From Olsenella_K sp036454645 (GTDB lineage Bacteria; Actinomycetota; Coriobacteriia; Coriobacteriales; Atopobiaceae), in assembly GCA_036454645.1 (NCBI GenBank), contig JAZHSQ010000051.1, positions 1-13,558 of the forward strand: a DNA stretch of 13,558 nucleotides, in the 5' to 3' direction. How positions within the stretch are numbered: position 1 is the first letter of the stretch; every line of letters starts with the position of its first letter. Positions 7,165 through 13,558 of the stretch are shown one piece after another. The notes beneath the pieces were generated by a model. The model ran no database searches, was not told where the DNA came from, and saw only the letters and a list, made by a program, of their open reading frames with translations. The position numbers and the translations under genes were made by a program.

Positions 7165-8157
7165 CTAGAGCCTGCCCGAGTCGAGGTCGCGCAGGACGCC
7201 CTCCGGGATCTGCATCGCCTGCGTGAAGGGGTCGAGCACGACGCCGGCCACCTGGCCGCCGCCGTTGAGCGCCATGCCCGCCGCGGTGACCATGGGCAGG
7301 TTGACGAAGGAGAAGCCCGCGAGCGACCCGGCGTCCAGCTCGGACGCGTCGCTGAATGCGGCCAGCCAGCGCGTGCCGTCCGCGTCGGCCAGGACGCACG
7401 GCTCGATCTGGGTGCCCTCGCGCAGCGGCAGCGTCTCGCCGACCCCGAGCGCGGATATCGCCTCGCGATAGTCCTCCGGCGCGTCGACCACCTGCACCGG
7501 CACGACCACCATCGCGCCCCTGAGCGCGCGGAGGAACCCCTGCACGCCGGAGCCCGGCCCGTCGATGGCGGCGAGCTTCAGCTCGCGCAGCGAGCGGGGC
7601 GCGTCCGCGGCGTCGCCGACGGGGGCCGCCGCCTCTGCCGCCGGGGGCTCCGGGAGCTCGGCGCGCACCTCCTCCAGGAGGCGGCCCAGGAGGTTCCCGC
7701 CGCGCCACGCCAGGGGCATCGCGGCCTCGGGGGCGTCGGCCGTCACGCCGGTGCCCCAGAGGTCGTCCTCCCCCAGGCACGCGGCGATCGTGGCGTCGCC
7801 GGTGGCGCGCAGGAAGGCCGCGAGCTCCTCGTCCTGCTCGAACTTGGCCGCGAGGGCCTCGCGCGCGAGGCCGGCGCGGGCGTGCGCCCAGCGGCCGGCG
7901 TCGAAGGGCGTGACCTGGCGGGAGAGGTTCCTGAGGTAGGCGGGGTTGTCCATGGCGAAGACGCGCATGGCCGTCGCCTCGTCGCCGAAGGTCAGGGCCT
8001 TGGCGTGCACGAGGTACTGCCCGACGCTCGCGAACCTGCGTCCGTGCAGGTCGACGGGCGAGCGGTGCCAGACGCTGAGGCAGCCGTTCTGCCCGTCGGG
8101 CGCCCCGAACACGACCAGCCGCACTTCGCCGACCTGCGAGAAAACCGGTGCCTCCAT
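7165..8157 (-). CDS. NADAR-SseB two-domain protein
   Basis: A 330-residue protein. Residues about 12-168 match the NADAR (YbiA-like) family: F42 with QYLVHAKAL at 47-55, W90, KFEQ at 105-108, LRATGD at 116-121, D131-D132 with WGTG at 134-137, GGNLLG at 153-158 and R165. NADAR enzymes cleave N-glycosidic bonds; characterised members act on riboflavin-pathway intermediates or remove ADP-ribose from guanine. An Ala/Pro-rich linker (about 169-187) leads to an SseB-like domain (about 188-330), with VVVPVQV near 217, RWLAAFSDASEL at 263-274 and VVLDPFTQAM at 306-315. Two positions normally conserved in NADAR differ: the Asn of the S-N-[FW] motif is V29, and the Glu of S-x-E-Q-Y is G46, so activity may be altered or lost. 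The ATG at 8157 is chosen because AAGGAGG lies 7 bases upstream; an ATG 6 bases earlier is too close to it. The biological role is unknown. Confidence 0.82.
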   Translation of the reverse strand: MEAPVFSQVGEVRLVVFGAPDGQNGCLSVWHRSPVDLHGRRFASVGQYLVHAKALTFGDEATAMRVFAMDNPAYLRNLSRQVTPFDAGRWAHARAGLAREALAAKFEQDEELAAFLRATGDATIAACLGEDDLWGTGVTADAPEAAMPLAWRGGNLLGRLLEEVRAELPEPPAAEAAAPVGDAADAPRSLRELKLAAIDGPGSGVQGFLRALRGAMVVVPVQVVDAPEDYREAISALGVGETLPLREGTQIEPCVLADADGTRWLAAFSDASELDAGSLAGFSFVNLPMVTAAGMALNGGGQVAGVVLDPFTQAMQIPEGVLRDLDSGRL

Positions 8158-8297
8158 GCGCATCCCTCCTTGGACCTCCCCGCCAGCGGGGCCGTCAGGG
8201 TAGCGTATCACCACGAGGCGCGGAGGGGCGCCGCGAGGGGACGGGGCGTCCTGGGCGCGGGAGGCGCCGCGGGCGCGTCGCCCCCTCGCCCGCCCCG
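8158..8297 (-). other. Gap between OsmC-family gene and NADAR-SseB gene
   Basis: These 140 bases are almost entirely G/C. They contain the NADAR-SseB ribosome binding site at their left edge and a compact inverted repeat (CCCCGC/GCGGGG around 8179-8192, 2-base centre). There is no T-run and no convincing promoter. The two genes may be read together, but the sequence does not decide this. Confidence 0.35.
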
Positions 8298-8723
8298 CTA
8301 CCGGTCCGCGATGACCCTGCAGACGATCCTGCAGGACCCCTTGAGGGTGTTGCCCACCGGGCAGTTGCGCTCGATCAGGGTGGCGAGCTCGTCGAGCTTC
8401 TCCTGCGGGGCGTCGGACCTGACGTGGATGGTGGAGCGGATCTCCTGGTAGCCGTTGTAGGGGTTCTGGCCGGAGAGGTCCATGTCGCCCTCGAGCTCGG
8501 CGCGGCAGCCCGCGAGCTCGATTCCCAGCTTCGGGGCGTTCATGCACGCGACCAGGGTCTGGCAGCCTCCCAGGGCGCACAGAAGCATCTCGACGGGGTT
8601 CATCCCCTTGTCGGTGCCGCCAGAGCCCACGGGCTCGTCGATCATGAGCTTGAAGCCGCGCGACGCGGCCTCGACCTGGCAGCTCTCGGTCAGCTTGGTG
8701 GTCGTTGCGGAAAACGTGTTCAT
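8298..8723 (-). CDS. OsmC/Ohr-family peroxiredoxin-like protein
   Basis: A 141-residue cytoplasmic protein of the OsmC superfamily, thiol peroxidases that reduce organic hydroperoxides. The signature GTDKGMNPVEMLLCALGGC spans 36-54, with E45 and the probable peroxidatic cysteine C54. The second conserved cysteine, C121, lies in the motif RNCPVGNTLKG. The length matches the family (about 135-145). The ATG at 8723 follows GGGAGAAG at proper spacing; the longer open frame upstream is low-complexity and has no ribosome site. The pattern is closer to YhfA-like OsmC relatives than to classical Ohr, so the natural substrate is uncertain. It is divergent from galM and is the first gene of the minus-strand block. 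A role in oxidative or acyl-thiol stress would suit a strict anaerobe, but that is inference. Confidence 0.93.
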   Translation of the reverse strand: MNTFSATTTKLTESCQVEAASRGFKLMIDEPVGSGGTDKGMNPVEMLLCALGGCQTLVACMNAPKLGIELAGCRAELEGDMDLSGQNPYNGYQEIRSTIHVRSDAPQEKLDELATLIERNCPVGNTLKGSCRIVCRVIADR

Positions 8724-8935
8724 GCTCTTCTCCCTCTTCGCTCGTCGCCTCCCCGCACACCCGCGCGGGGCCGGGGCAGATGGTACTTGCGGCTTTTTTA
8801 TCACCGGCCGAGCGTCCGCTCGCGGGGCGCCCGCGACCGCACGCCGGACGGCGCGCGCCGCCACGCACGCCACGCGCGAGGGGTAGCATCTCCGGCAGCG
8901 CCAAAGCCCCGCCCAACCGTCGCAAGGAGGATGCC
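8724..8935. promoter_or_regulatory. Divergent intergenic region between OsmC-family gene and galM
   Basis: This 212-bp gap must hold the promoters of both outward-facing genes. Visible elements are an AT-rich island with six T at 8794-8799; an exact 14-bp inverted repeat (CGAGCG at 8809-8814, CGCTCG at 8817-8822) that could be an operator; and a GC hairpin (CCCCGC 8751-8756 with GCGGGG 8765-8770) that would fall in the OsmC-gene leader. On the minus strand TACCAT (8781-8786) is a possible -10 element, but no good -35 matches it. No firm promoter call is possible. Confidence 0.4.
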
Positions 8936-10033
8936 ATGCCCGTGACGACCCTTCCCTTCGGGACGGCCCCCGACGGGCGTCCCGCCCACCTCTACCTGCT
9001 CTCGAACGGCCACGGCATGGTCGTGGGCGCCACCGACCTCGGCGCCTGCCTCGTCTCGTGCCGCGTGCCGGACGGCGAGGGGCGCCTGCCCGACGTCCTT
9101 CTCGGCTACGACTCCGCCGCCGGCTACGCCGACAACCTGATGGCGTTCGGCGGCACCGTCGGGCGCGTGGCCAACCGCATCGGCGGCGCCAGCTTCGAGC
9201 TCGGCGGCACCACCTACGGGCTCAGCGCCAACCTGGCGGGCAGCTGCCTGCACGGCGGGCGCGACATGTGGTTCCAGCGCCGGTGGAAGGCGGGCGTCGG
9301 CGCCCCCTCCGCCGGCGCCTCCTCCGTGACCTTCTCGCTCCTCTCGCCCGACGGCGACCAGGGCTTCCCCGGCGACCTCGACGTGCGCGTGACCTACGCG
9401 CTCGACGACGAGGACCGTCTCTCCCTGCACTACCTCGCGCTCCCGTCCGCGCCGACGCTGGTCAACCTCTGCTGCCACGCGTACTGGAACCTGAACGGCC
9501 ACGCCTCCGGCGACGTGCGCGGCCACAGCCTCCAGGTGGAGGCGGGCCGCTACACCGTGACCGACAAGGACCTGGTGCCCACGGGGGAGCTCGCCCCCGT
9601 GGAGGGCACCCCGCTCGACCTGAGGCGCCCCCGGCGCATCGGCGACTGCCTCGCGGGGGTGCCCGGCGGGCTCGACCACAACTTCGCCCTCGACGCCCGC
9701 TGCGGCGCAGGCGGCGCCGCGGGCGCGCCCGCCCCGACGGACGGCGGCCCCGGGCGGCCGGAGCTCACCGCGACCCTCGTCGGCGAGAGGTCCCGCATCC
9801 GCCTGCGCGTCCTGACCACGGCCCCCGGCCTGCAGGTCTTCACGGCGGGCGGCCTCTGCGAGCGGCACGGCAAGGACGGCGCCGCCTACGGCCCGAGCGC
9901 GGGCGTCGCCCTCGAGACGCAGCTCTTCCCCGACGCGATCCACCACCCGGGCTTCCCCGCCGCGACCGACCCCGTCTTTGGCCCCGGGCGCCCCTTCGAG
10001 AGCGAGACGCAGTTCTGCTTCGACCTCGCCTAG
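8936..10033 (+). CDS. galM: Aldose 1-epimerase (mutarotase)
   Basis: A 365-residue cytoplasmic enzyme that interconverts alpha and beta anomers of galactose, glucose and related sugars, feeding the Leloir pathway and glycolysis. Family motifs are in order: GRVANRIGGASF at 76-87 with R81; LHGG with H106; CHAYWNLNGH with the catalytic acid H181; DLVPTGELAPVEGTPLDLR at 212-230; GGLDHNF with D247; LQVFTAGG at 299-306; and LETQLFPDAIHHPGF with the catalytic base E327. A short Gly/Ala/Pro-rich insertion (about 255-274) follows the D247 segment and is probably a surface loop. The ATG at 8936 is used because AAGGAGG lies 5 bases upstream; an out-of-frame ATG sits at 8931. No sugar transporter or other galactose gene lies beside it, so its in vivo sugar cannot be read from context. 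Confidence 0.95.
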   Translation: MPVTTLPFGTAPDGRPAHLYLLSNGHGMVVGATDLGACLVSCRVPDGEGRLPDVLLGYDSAAGYADNLMAFGGTVGRVANRIGGASFELGGTTYGLSANLAGSCLHGGRDMWFQRRWKAGVGAPSAGASSVTFSLLSPDGDQGFPGDLDVRVTYALDDEDRLSLHYLALPSAPTLVNLCCHAYWNLNGHASGDVRGHSLQVEAGRYTVTDKDLVPTGELAPVEGTPLDLRRPRRIGDCLAGVPGGLDHNFALDARCGAGGAAGAPAPTDGGPGRPELTATLVGERSRIRLRVLTTAPGLQVFTAGGLCERHGKDGAAYGPSAGVALETQLFPDAIHHPGFPAATDPVFGPGRPFESETQFCFDLA

Positions 10034-10112
10034 GGGCTCGCCCGACGCCGGACCCCGCAGGCGCCGTGCCAAAGACGTGCGAGGCGTCAACCGGATAGAA
10101 ACCGGCAGGGCG

Positions 10113-10118
10113 CATAAT
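10113..10118 (+). promoter_or_regulatory. Possible -10 element for the UPF0210 gene
   Basis: CATAAT matches the TATAAT consensus at five of six positions and stands in a locally AT-richer stretch between galM and the UPF0210 gene. No good -35 hexamer is found 16-18 bases upstream. If it is used, the transcript would have a leader of about 75 bases that includes the hairpin at 10145-10165. Confidence 0.3.
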
Positions 10119-10144
10119 CGTTGTCACGAAAAGCCCCTGGCGCC

Positions 10145-10165
10145 CGCCGGCACGCACAGCCGGCG
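10145..10165 (+). other. Hairpin in the UPF0210 leader
   Basis: CGCCGGC (10145-10151) pairs exactly with GCCGGCG (10159-10165) around a 7-base loop. Additional GGCGCC repeats just beside it could extend or compete with the stem. There is no T-run, so it is not a clear terminator of galM. It lies 34 bases before the start codon and leaves the ribosome site free. Chance occurrence in a GC-rich spacer is possible. Confidence 0.3.
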
Positions 10166-10199
10166 CCCGGCGCCGGACGAACTCCCGGAGGGAAGCCCC

Positions 10200-11564
10200 A
10201 TGGCAATCACGCCCGAAGAGGTAAAAGAGACGCTCAACATGGTCGAGCAGCAGAACCTCGACCTGCGCACCATCACGATGGGTGTGTCGCTCTACGGCTG
10301 CGCGGACGAGGACATGGGCCGCATGTGCGACAAGGTCTACGACCGCATCACGCGCAGGGCCGAGAACCTCGTCGGCGTCGCGGAGCAGCTCGAGCACGAG
10401 TACGGCATCCCCATCGCCAACAAGCGCGTCTCCGTCACCCCCGTCGCGCAGATCGCGGCGGGCTGCCCCGACCAGGACCTCACCCCCATCGCCCAGGCGA
10501 TGAACCGCGCGGCCGAGGCCCTCGGCATCGACTTCATGGGGGGCTTCTCCGCCCTCGTGCAGAAGGGCGTGGGCGAGACGGACCGCAAGCTCATCGCGTC
10601 CATCCCCCACGCGCTCTCCTCCACCGAGCGCGTCTGCTCGAGCGTCAACGTCGCCTCGCTGCGCGCCGGCATCAACATGGACGCGGTCCTGCTCATGGCC
10701 CAGACGATGGTCGAGGCGGCCAAGGCCACGGTCGACATCGACTGCTACGGCGCCGCCAAGCTCGTGGTCTTCTCCAACATGGTCGAGGACTCGCCCTTCA
10801 TGGCGGGCGCCATCCACGGCCCCGGCGAGGGCGACGCCGTCATCAACGTCGGCGTCTCCGGCCCCGGCGTCATGGCGGCGGCGCTCTCGACGCTGCCCGA
10901 GGACGCCAACCTCACGCAGGTCGCGGAGACGATCAAGCAGACCGCCTTCAAGATTACGCGTGCCGGCGAGCTCATCGGCCGCGAGGCCTCCGCGCGCCTC
11001 GGCGTGGAGAAGGGCATCGTGGACCTCTCGCTCGCGCCGACGCCGGCGGCCGGCGACTCCGTCGCCCGGATCCTCGAGATCATCGGCGTGGGCGAGTGCG
11101 GAGGCCCCGGCACGACCTGCGCGCTCGCGCTGCTCAACGACGCCGTCAAGAAGGGCGGCGTCATGGCGAGCTCGAGCGTCGGCGGCCTCTCCGGCGCCTT
11201 CATCCCCGTCTCCGAGGACGCGGGCATGATCCGCGCGGCGCGCGACGGGTCGCTCTCCATCGAGAAGCTCGAGGCCATGACCTGCGTCTGCTCGGTCGGC
11301 CTCGACATGATCGCCATCCCCGGCGACACCTCCGTGGAGACGATCGCCGGCATCATCGCCGACGAGATGGCAATCGGCGTCATCAACGCCAAGACCACGG
11401 CAGTCCGCCTCATCCCCGCCATCGGCAAGCGCGAGGGCGACATGCTCGAGTTCGGCGGGCTCTTCGGCAGAGCGCCGGTCATGGGCGTGAACCAGTTCGC
11501 GGGGACCACCCTGGCCCGCCGCGGCGGCCAGTTCCCCGCGCCGCTCAACTCGCTCAAGAACTAG
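10200..11564 (+). CDS. UPF0210/DUF711 'PFL family' protein
   Basis: A 454-residue protein that matches the highly conserved UPF0210 (DUF711) family end to end and has the usual length. Recognisable blocks are TITMGVSLYGC near residue 24, GFSALVQKGVGETDRK near 115, NVASLRAGINMDAV near 150, KITRAGELIGREAS near 250, LSLAPTPAAGDSVARILE near 276, and the long conserved C-terminal stretch with VGGLSGAFIPVSEDAGM, CSVGLDMIAIPGDTS and NAKTTAVRLIP. The family shares structural resemblance with pyruvate formate-lyase/ribonucleotide-reductase-type barrels, but no reaction is established, and I see no glycyl-radical motif that would justify calling it a formate-lyase. The ATG at 10200 follows GGAGGG by 7 bases. 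In many Gram-positive bacteria a small ACT-domain gene (UPF0237) lies immediately upstream; here the 166-base gap after galM is too short for it. Confidence 0.94.
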   Translation: MAITPEEVKETLNMVEQQNLDLRTITMGVSLYGCADEDMGRMCDKVYDRITRRAENLVGVAEQLEHEYGIPIANKRVSVTPVAQIAAGCPDQDLTPIAQAMNRAAEALGIDFMGGFSALVQKGVGETDRKLIASIPHALSSTERVCSSVNVASLRAGINMDAVLLMAQTMVEAAKATVDIDCYGAAKLVVFSNMVEDSPFMAGAIHGPGEGDAVINVGVSGPGVMAAALSTLPEDANLTQVAETIKQTAFKITRAGELIGREASARLGVEKGIVDLSLAPTPAAGDSVARILEIIGVGECGGPGTTCALALLNDAVKKGGVMASSSVGGLSGAFIPVSEDAGMIRAARDGSLSIEKLEAMTCVCSVGLDMIAIPGDTSVETIAGIIADEMAIGVINAKTTAVRLIPAIGKREGDMLEFGGLFGRAPVMGVNQFAGTTLARRGGQFPAPLNSLKN

Positions 11565-11580
11565 GCCCGCCAAGGCCGCC

Positions 11581-12282
11581 CTACAGCGCGCAGGACCAGC
11601 GCACGTTCTCGTTGTCGAGGTCCTCGGGGGAGGGCACCACGGTGAGGTGCGGGGCCTCCCAGCAGCGGTGGTCCCGCACGATGATGGCGGGCACGCCCGC
11701 GACGGTGACGTTGGCGGGCACGTCGTGCACCACGACGGCGCCCGCGCCCACCTTCACGTTGTCGCCGATGCGGATGTCGCCCAGGATCGTGGCGTTGGCG
11801 CCGACCATCACGTTGTCGCCGAGCGTCGGGTGGCGCTTGCCGCCGTGGTGGCCGGTCATGCCGAGGGTGACGCCCTGGTAGAGCAGGCAGTCGTCGCCGA
11901 TGATCGCGGTCTGGCCTATCACGATGCCCATGCCGTGGTCGATCAGGAAGCGCCTGCCGATGGTGGCGGCGGGGTGGATCTCTATGCCGTAGCGCTTGCG
12001 CGAGCGGCGCGCCAGGAACATGGCGAGCCCGGTGAGGCCGTGCTCCCACAGCCAGTGCTGGCGCCGGAAGGCCCAGATGGCGTGCAGGCCCGTCGAGTTG
12101 CGGCGCACGTCGCCAGGGCTCGTGGCGCTCGGGTCGCGCGCGAGCATCGCCTCCACGTCCTCGCGCCGGCGCTGCCGCCACGAGACCTTCTCCTGCTTGC
12201 GGGCGCCCGCGCCCGCCCCGCGGCCGGACTCCGACCCCAGGTCTTTCTCGTCGCGCACGTCCAGCGCACCAGCCAGGCTCAT
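11581..12282 (-). CDS. cysE: Serine O-acetyltransferase
   Basis: A 233-residue cytoplasmic enzyme that acetylates L-serine with acetyl-CoA to give O-acetylserine, the substrate of the CysK enzyme encoded upstream. The left-handed beta-helix of hexapeptide repeats covers about 100-200. The active-site segment LIDHGMGIVIG is at 113-123, with H116 at the position of E. coli H158 and E101 (GIEIHP) at the position of D143. GHHGGKRHP (144-152) and DVPANVTVAGVPA (187-199) are also typical. It is the short Gram-positive (EpsC/CysE) form. The first 33 residues are charged and Gly/Ala-rich and look disordered; no later start is plausible, and AGGGGAG lies 6 bases before the ATG at 12282. The protein ends in CAL rather than the Ile-terminated tail through which E. 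coli CysE docks into CysK, so complex formation is uncertain. It converges on the UPF0210 gene with 16 bases between stop codons. Confidence 0.95.
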   Translation of the reverse strand: MSLAGALDVRDEKDLGSESGRGAGAGARKQEKVSWRQRRREDVEAMLARDPSATSPGDVRRNSTGLHAIWAFRRQHWLWEHGLTGLAMFLARRSRKRYGIEIHPAATIGRRFLIDHGMGIVIGQTAIIGDDCLLYQGVTLGMTGHHGGKRHPTLGDNVMVGANATILGDIRIGDNVKVGAGAVVVHDVPANVTVAGVPAIIVRDHRCWEAPHLTVVPSPEDLDNENVRWSCAL

Positions 12283-12299
12283 CGCCGTCTCCCCTCGTG

Positions 12300-12327
12300 C
12301 GGCCGGCCCTCCCGCGAGGACCGGCCG
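12300..12327 (-). other. Intercistronic hairpin between cysK and cysE
   Basis: CGGCCGG (12300-12306) pairs with CCGGCCG (12321-12327); after a single mismatch, CCTC (12308-12311) pairs with GAGG (12316-12319) around a 4-base loop, giving 11 pairs in all. It ends about 5 bases before the cysE ribosome site. With no T-run it is not a standard terminator. It could stabilise the upstream cysK message, reduce readthrough, or limit ribosome access to cysE. Confidence 0.5.
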
Positions 12328-12363
12328 TCTACGCCAACCTTGCGATAGCTTGCAGCCAGCCGG

Positions 12364-13275
12364 CTACAGGTCCATCGAGAGATAGCGCTCGCCCGTGTCG
12401 GGCAGGATCGCCACGATCGTCTTGCCGGCGAACTCGGGACGCCGGGCCAGCTCGACGGCGGCCGCGACGGCGGCGCCGGAGGAGATGCCCACGAGCAGGC
12501 CGAGGTCGGACGCGAGCTGCTTCTTGGTCTGAATCGCGTCGTCGGACGCGACGGGGACGACCTCGTCGACGACGGAGGCGTCGTAGGTCTTGGGGACGAA
12601 GCCGGCGCCGATGCCCTGGATGCGGTGGGCGCCGGAGGGCTTGCCGGCGAGCACCTGGGACTCGGCCGGCTCGACGGCCACGGCGTAGACGCCGGGCTTC
12701 TGCTCCTTGAGGAAGCGGGCGGTGCCGGAGATGGTGCCGCCGGTGCCGACGCCGGCGACGACGACGTCCACGGCGCCCTCTGTGTCGTGCCAGATCTCCG
12801 GGCCGGTGGTCTTGTAGTGGGCCTCCGGGTTGGCGGGGTTCACGAACTGGCCGGCGACGATGGCGCCGGGCGTCTCGGCCTTGAGCTGGTCCGCCCTGGC
12901 GACCGCGCCCTTCATGCCCTCGGCGCCGGGGGTGAGGACGATCTGGGCGCCATAGGACGCGGCGAGCTTGCGGCGCTCGACGGACATGGTCTCGGGCATG
13001 ACGAGGATCATCTTGTAGCCGCGCTCGGCCGCAATCATGGCCAGGCCGACGCCGGTGTTGCCGCTGGTGGGCTCGATGATGGTGCCGCCGGGCTTGAGCG
13101 AGCCGTCACGCTCGGCCGCGTCCACCATCGCCTTGGCGATGCGGTCCTTCACCGACCCTCCGGGGTTGGTCGCCTCGTACTTGCCAAGGACCTTGGCTGC
13201 GCCACCCGCGAGTGACGAGAGGTCGACGAGGGGGGTCTGGCCGATGAGTGACTCCGCGCGCGTTGCGAACTTCAT
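12364..13275 (-). CDS. cysK: Cysteine synthase A (O-acetylserine sulfhydrylase)
   Basis: A 303-residue pyridoxal-phosphate enzyme that combines O-acetylserine with sulfide to make L-cysteine. The cofactor lysine is K43 in NPGGSVKDR. The substrate loop TSGNTG is at 70-75 and is preceded by EP. The phosphate-binding loop GTGGT is at 177-181, GISSGAA at 263-269 holds the serine facing the pyridine nitrogen, and PDTGERYLS at 292-300 closes the protein. The length is typical for bacterial CysK, without the heme or CBS domains of cystathionine beta-synthases. The ATG at 13275 follows AGGAGG by 6 bases. cysE lies 81 bases downstream on the same strand, so the two probably form a cysteine-biosynthesis operon driven from the AT-rich region at about 13376-13405. 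Confidence 0.97.
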   Translation of the reverse strand: MKFATRAESLIGQTPLVDLSSLAGGAAKVLGKYEATNPGGSVKDRIAKAMVDAAERDGSLKPGGTIIEPTSGNTGVGLAMIAAERGYKMILVMPETMSVERRKLAASYGAQIVLTPGAEGMKGAVARADQLKAETPGAIVAGQFVNPANPEAHYKTTGPEIWHDTEGAVDVVVAGVGTGGTISGTARFLKEQKPGVYAVAVEPAESQVLAGKPSGAHRIQGIGAGFVPKTYDASVVDEVVPVASDDAIQTKKQLASDLGLLVGISSGAAVAAAVELARRPEFAGKTIVAILPDTGERYLSMDL

Positions 13276-13375
13276 GATGATCCTCCTGTATATGACGAAC
13301 CACTAGTCGCGAGGTAAGAAGGACGGTCCCTTTTCGCCCGCCCGTTAACTCGCTGGGACACAGGATGGCACTCGT

Positions 13376-13398
13376 ATTCCTAGTTTGCAAGTAGGATT
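13376..13398. promoter_or_regulatory. Inverted repeat in the cysK promoter region, possible operator
   Basis: ATTCCTA (13376-13382) and TAGGATT (13392-13398) are an inverted repeat (6 of 7 pairs) around a 9-base centre that contains TTGCAA, itself a palindrome. The island is clearly AT-rich compared with the surroundings and lies about 100 bp before the cysK start codon. The size and symmetry suit a dimeric regulator, such as an Rrf2-type sulfur regulator like CymR, but no such gene is in the window and the sequence is not a clear CymR box. Confidence 0.45.
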
Positions 13399-13405
13399 TT
13401 GTAAG
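13377..13405 (-). promoter_or_regulatory. Candidate cysK promoter
   Basis: Read on the minus strand, CTTACA (13405-13400) matches four of six -35 consensus bases and is followed after 17 bases by TAGGAA (13382-13377), a weak -10. The inverted repeat at 13376-13398 covers the spacer and the -10, where a bound repressor would block polymerase. The leader would be about 95 bases. A small hairpin (AAGGG/TCCTT) lies in it, but no T-box or SAM-riboswitch signature was recognised. Confidence 0.3.
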
Positions 13406-13410
13406 CAGAT

Positions 13411-13558
<148 letters not shown>

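Noticed and set aside
8158..8937. A longer N-terminus for the NADAR-SseB protein, reading back through the OsmC-family gene
   Set aside because: The extension overlaps the whole OsmC-family gene in another frame and is Arg/Ala/Gly-rich. The NADAR homology begins just after the ATG at 8157, which has AAGGAGG upstream.
8801..10090. A 429-codon minus-strand frame opposite galM
   Set aside because: It is antisense to a gene with all aldose epimerase catalytic residues. The product is low-complexity and has no ribosome site.
9978..10199. An upstream extension of the UPF0210 frame overlapping the end of galM
   Set aside because: UPF0210 homology starts at the ATG at 10200 (MAITPEEV), which has GGAGGG at good spacing, and the resulting length equals that of the family.
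11565..11580. A bidirectional terminator between the converging UPF0210 and cysE genes
   Set aside because: Only 16 bases separate the stop codons and they hold no stem or T-run.
10121..11881. A 586-codon plus-strand frame overlapping the UPF0210 gene and running into cysE
   Set aside because: It is an out-of-frame, Arg/His/Gly-rich reading of a well-conserved gene and crosses its stop codon into an antisense region.
13276..13376. A riboswitch or T-box in the cysK leader
   Set aside because: The only structure seen is a 5-bp hairpin (AAGGG/TCCTT). The T-box consensus and SAM-riboswitch features are absent, and no terminator/antiterminator pair is visible.

Overview
The window is a GC-rich bacterial segment of about 13.6 kb. 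Nearly every base between two homopolymer-rich ends is coding, and each gene carries a clear AGGAGG/GGAG-type ribosome binding site. The gene set (a giant two-domain 2-hydroxyacyl-CoA dehydratase-type activase, a UPF0210/DUF711 'PFL family' protein, a compact Gram-positive-type serine acetyltransferase) together with the very high GC suggests an anaerobic, fermentative actinobacterium, most likely of the class Coriobacteriia (Olsenella/Atopobium-like). This placement is an inference from gene content and composition; no rRNA gene is present to confirm it. No tRNA, rRNA, CRISPR array, insertion sequence or phage gene was seen.

Left block, 112-8723, all on the minus strand. In order of transcription it holds an OsmC-family protein (8723-8298), an unusual NADAR-SseB two-domain protein (8157-7165), a TetR-type regulator (7033-6317), a 1601-residue iron-sulfur ATPase/dehydratase-like protein (6324-1519) and peptidase T (1407-112). 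tetR and the giant gene overlap by 8 bases and are almost certainly co-transcribed. Just upstream of tetR lies a perfect 21-bp palindrome with a second, degenerate copy beside it. These look like tandem operators through which the regulator would control itself and the giant redox protein.

Middle block, 8936-11564, plus strand. It holds aldose 1-epimerase (galM), divergent from the OsmC gene, and then a UPF0210/DUF711 protein whose usual small ACT-domain partner is not next to it.

Right block, 11581-13275, minus strand. cysK (O-acetylserine sulfhydrylase) precedes cysE (serine acetyltransferase), giving the two-step route from serine to cysteine. A stable hairpin lies between the two genes and an AT-rich inverted repeat lies in the cysK promoter region. 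cysE converges on the UPF0210 gene with only 16 bases between their stop codons.

The points most worth a second look are the NADAR-SseB fusion, which has changed residues at conserved NADAR positions; the TetR operator pair and its coupled giant activase; and the giant activase itself, which belongs to a family without an established substrate. Both ends of the window decay into long G and C runs that look like assembly or sequencing artefacts and should not be interpreted biologically.
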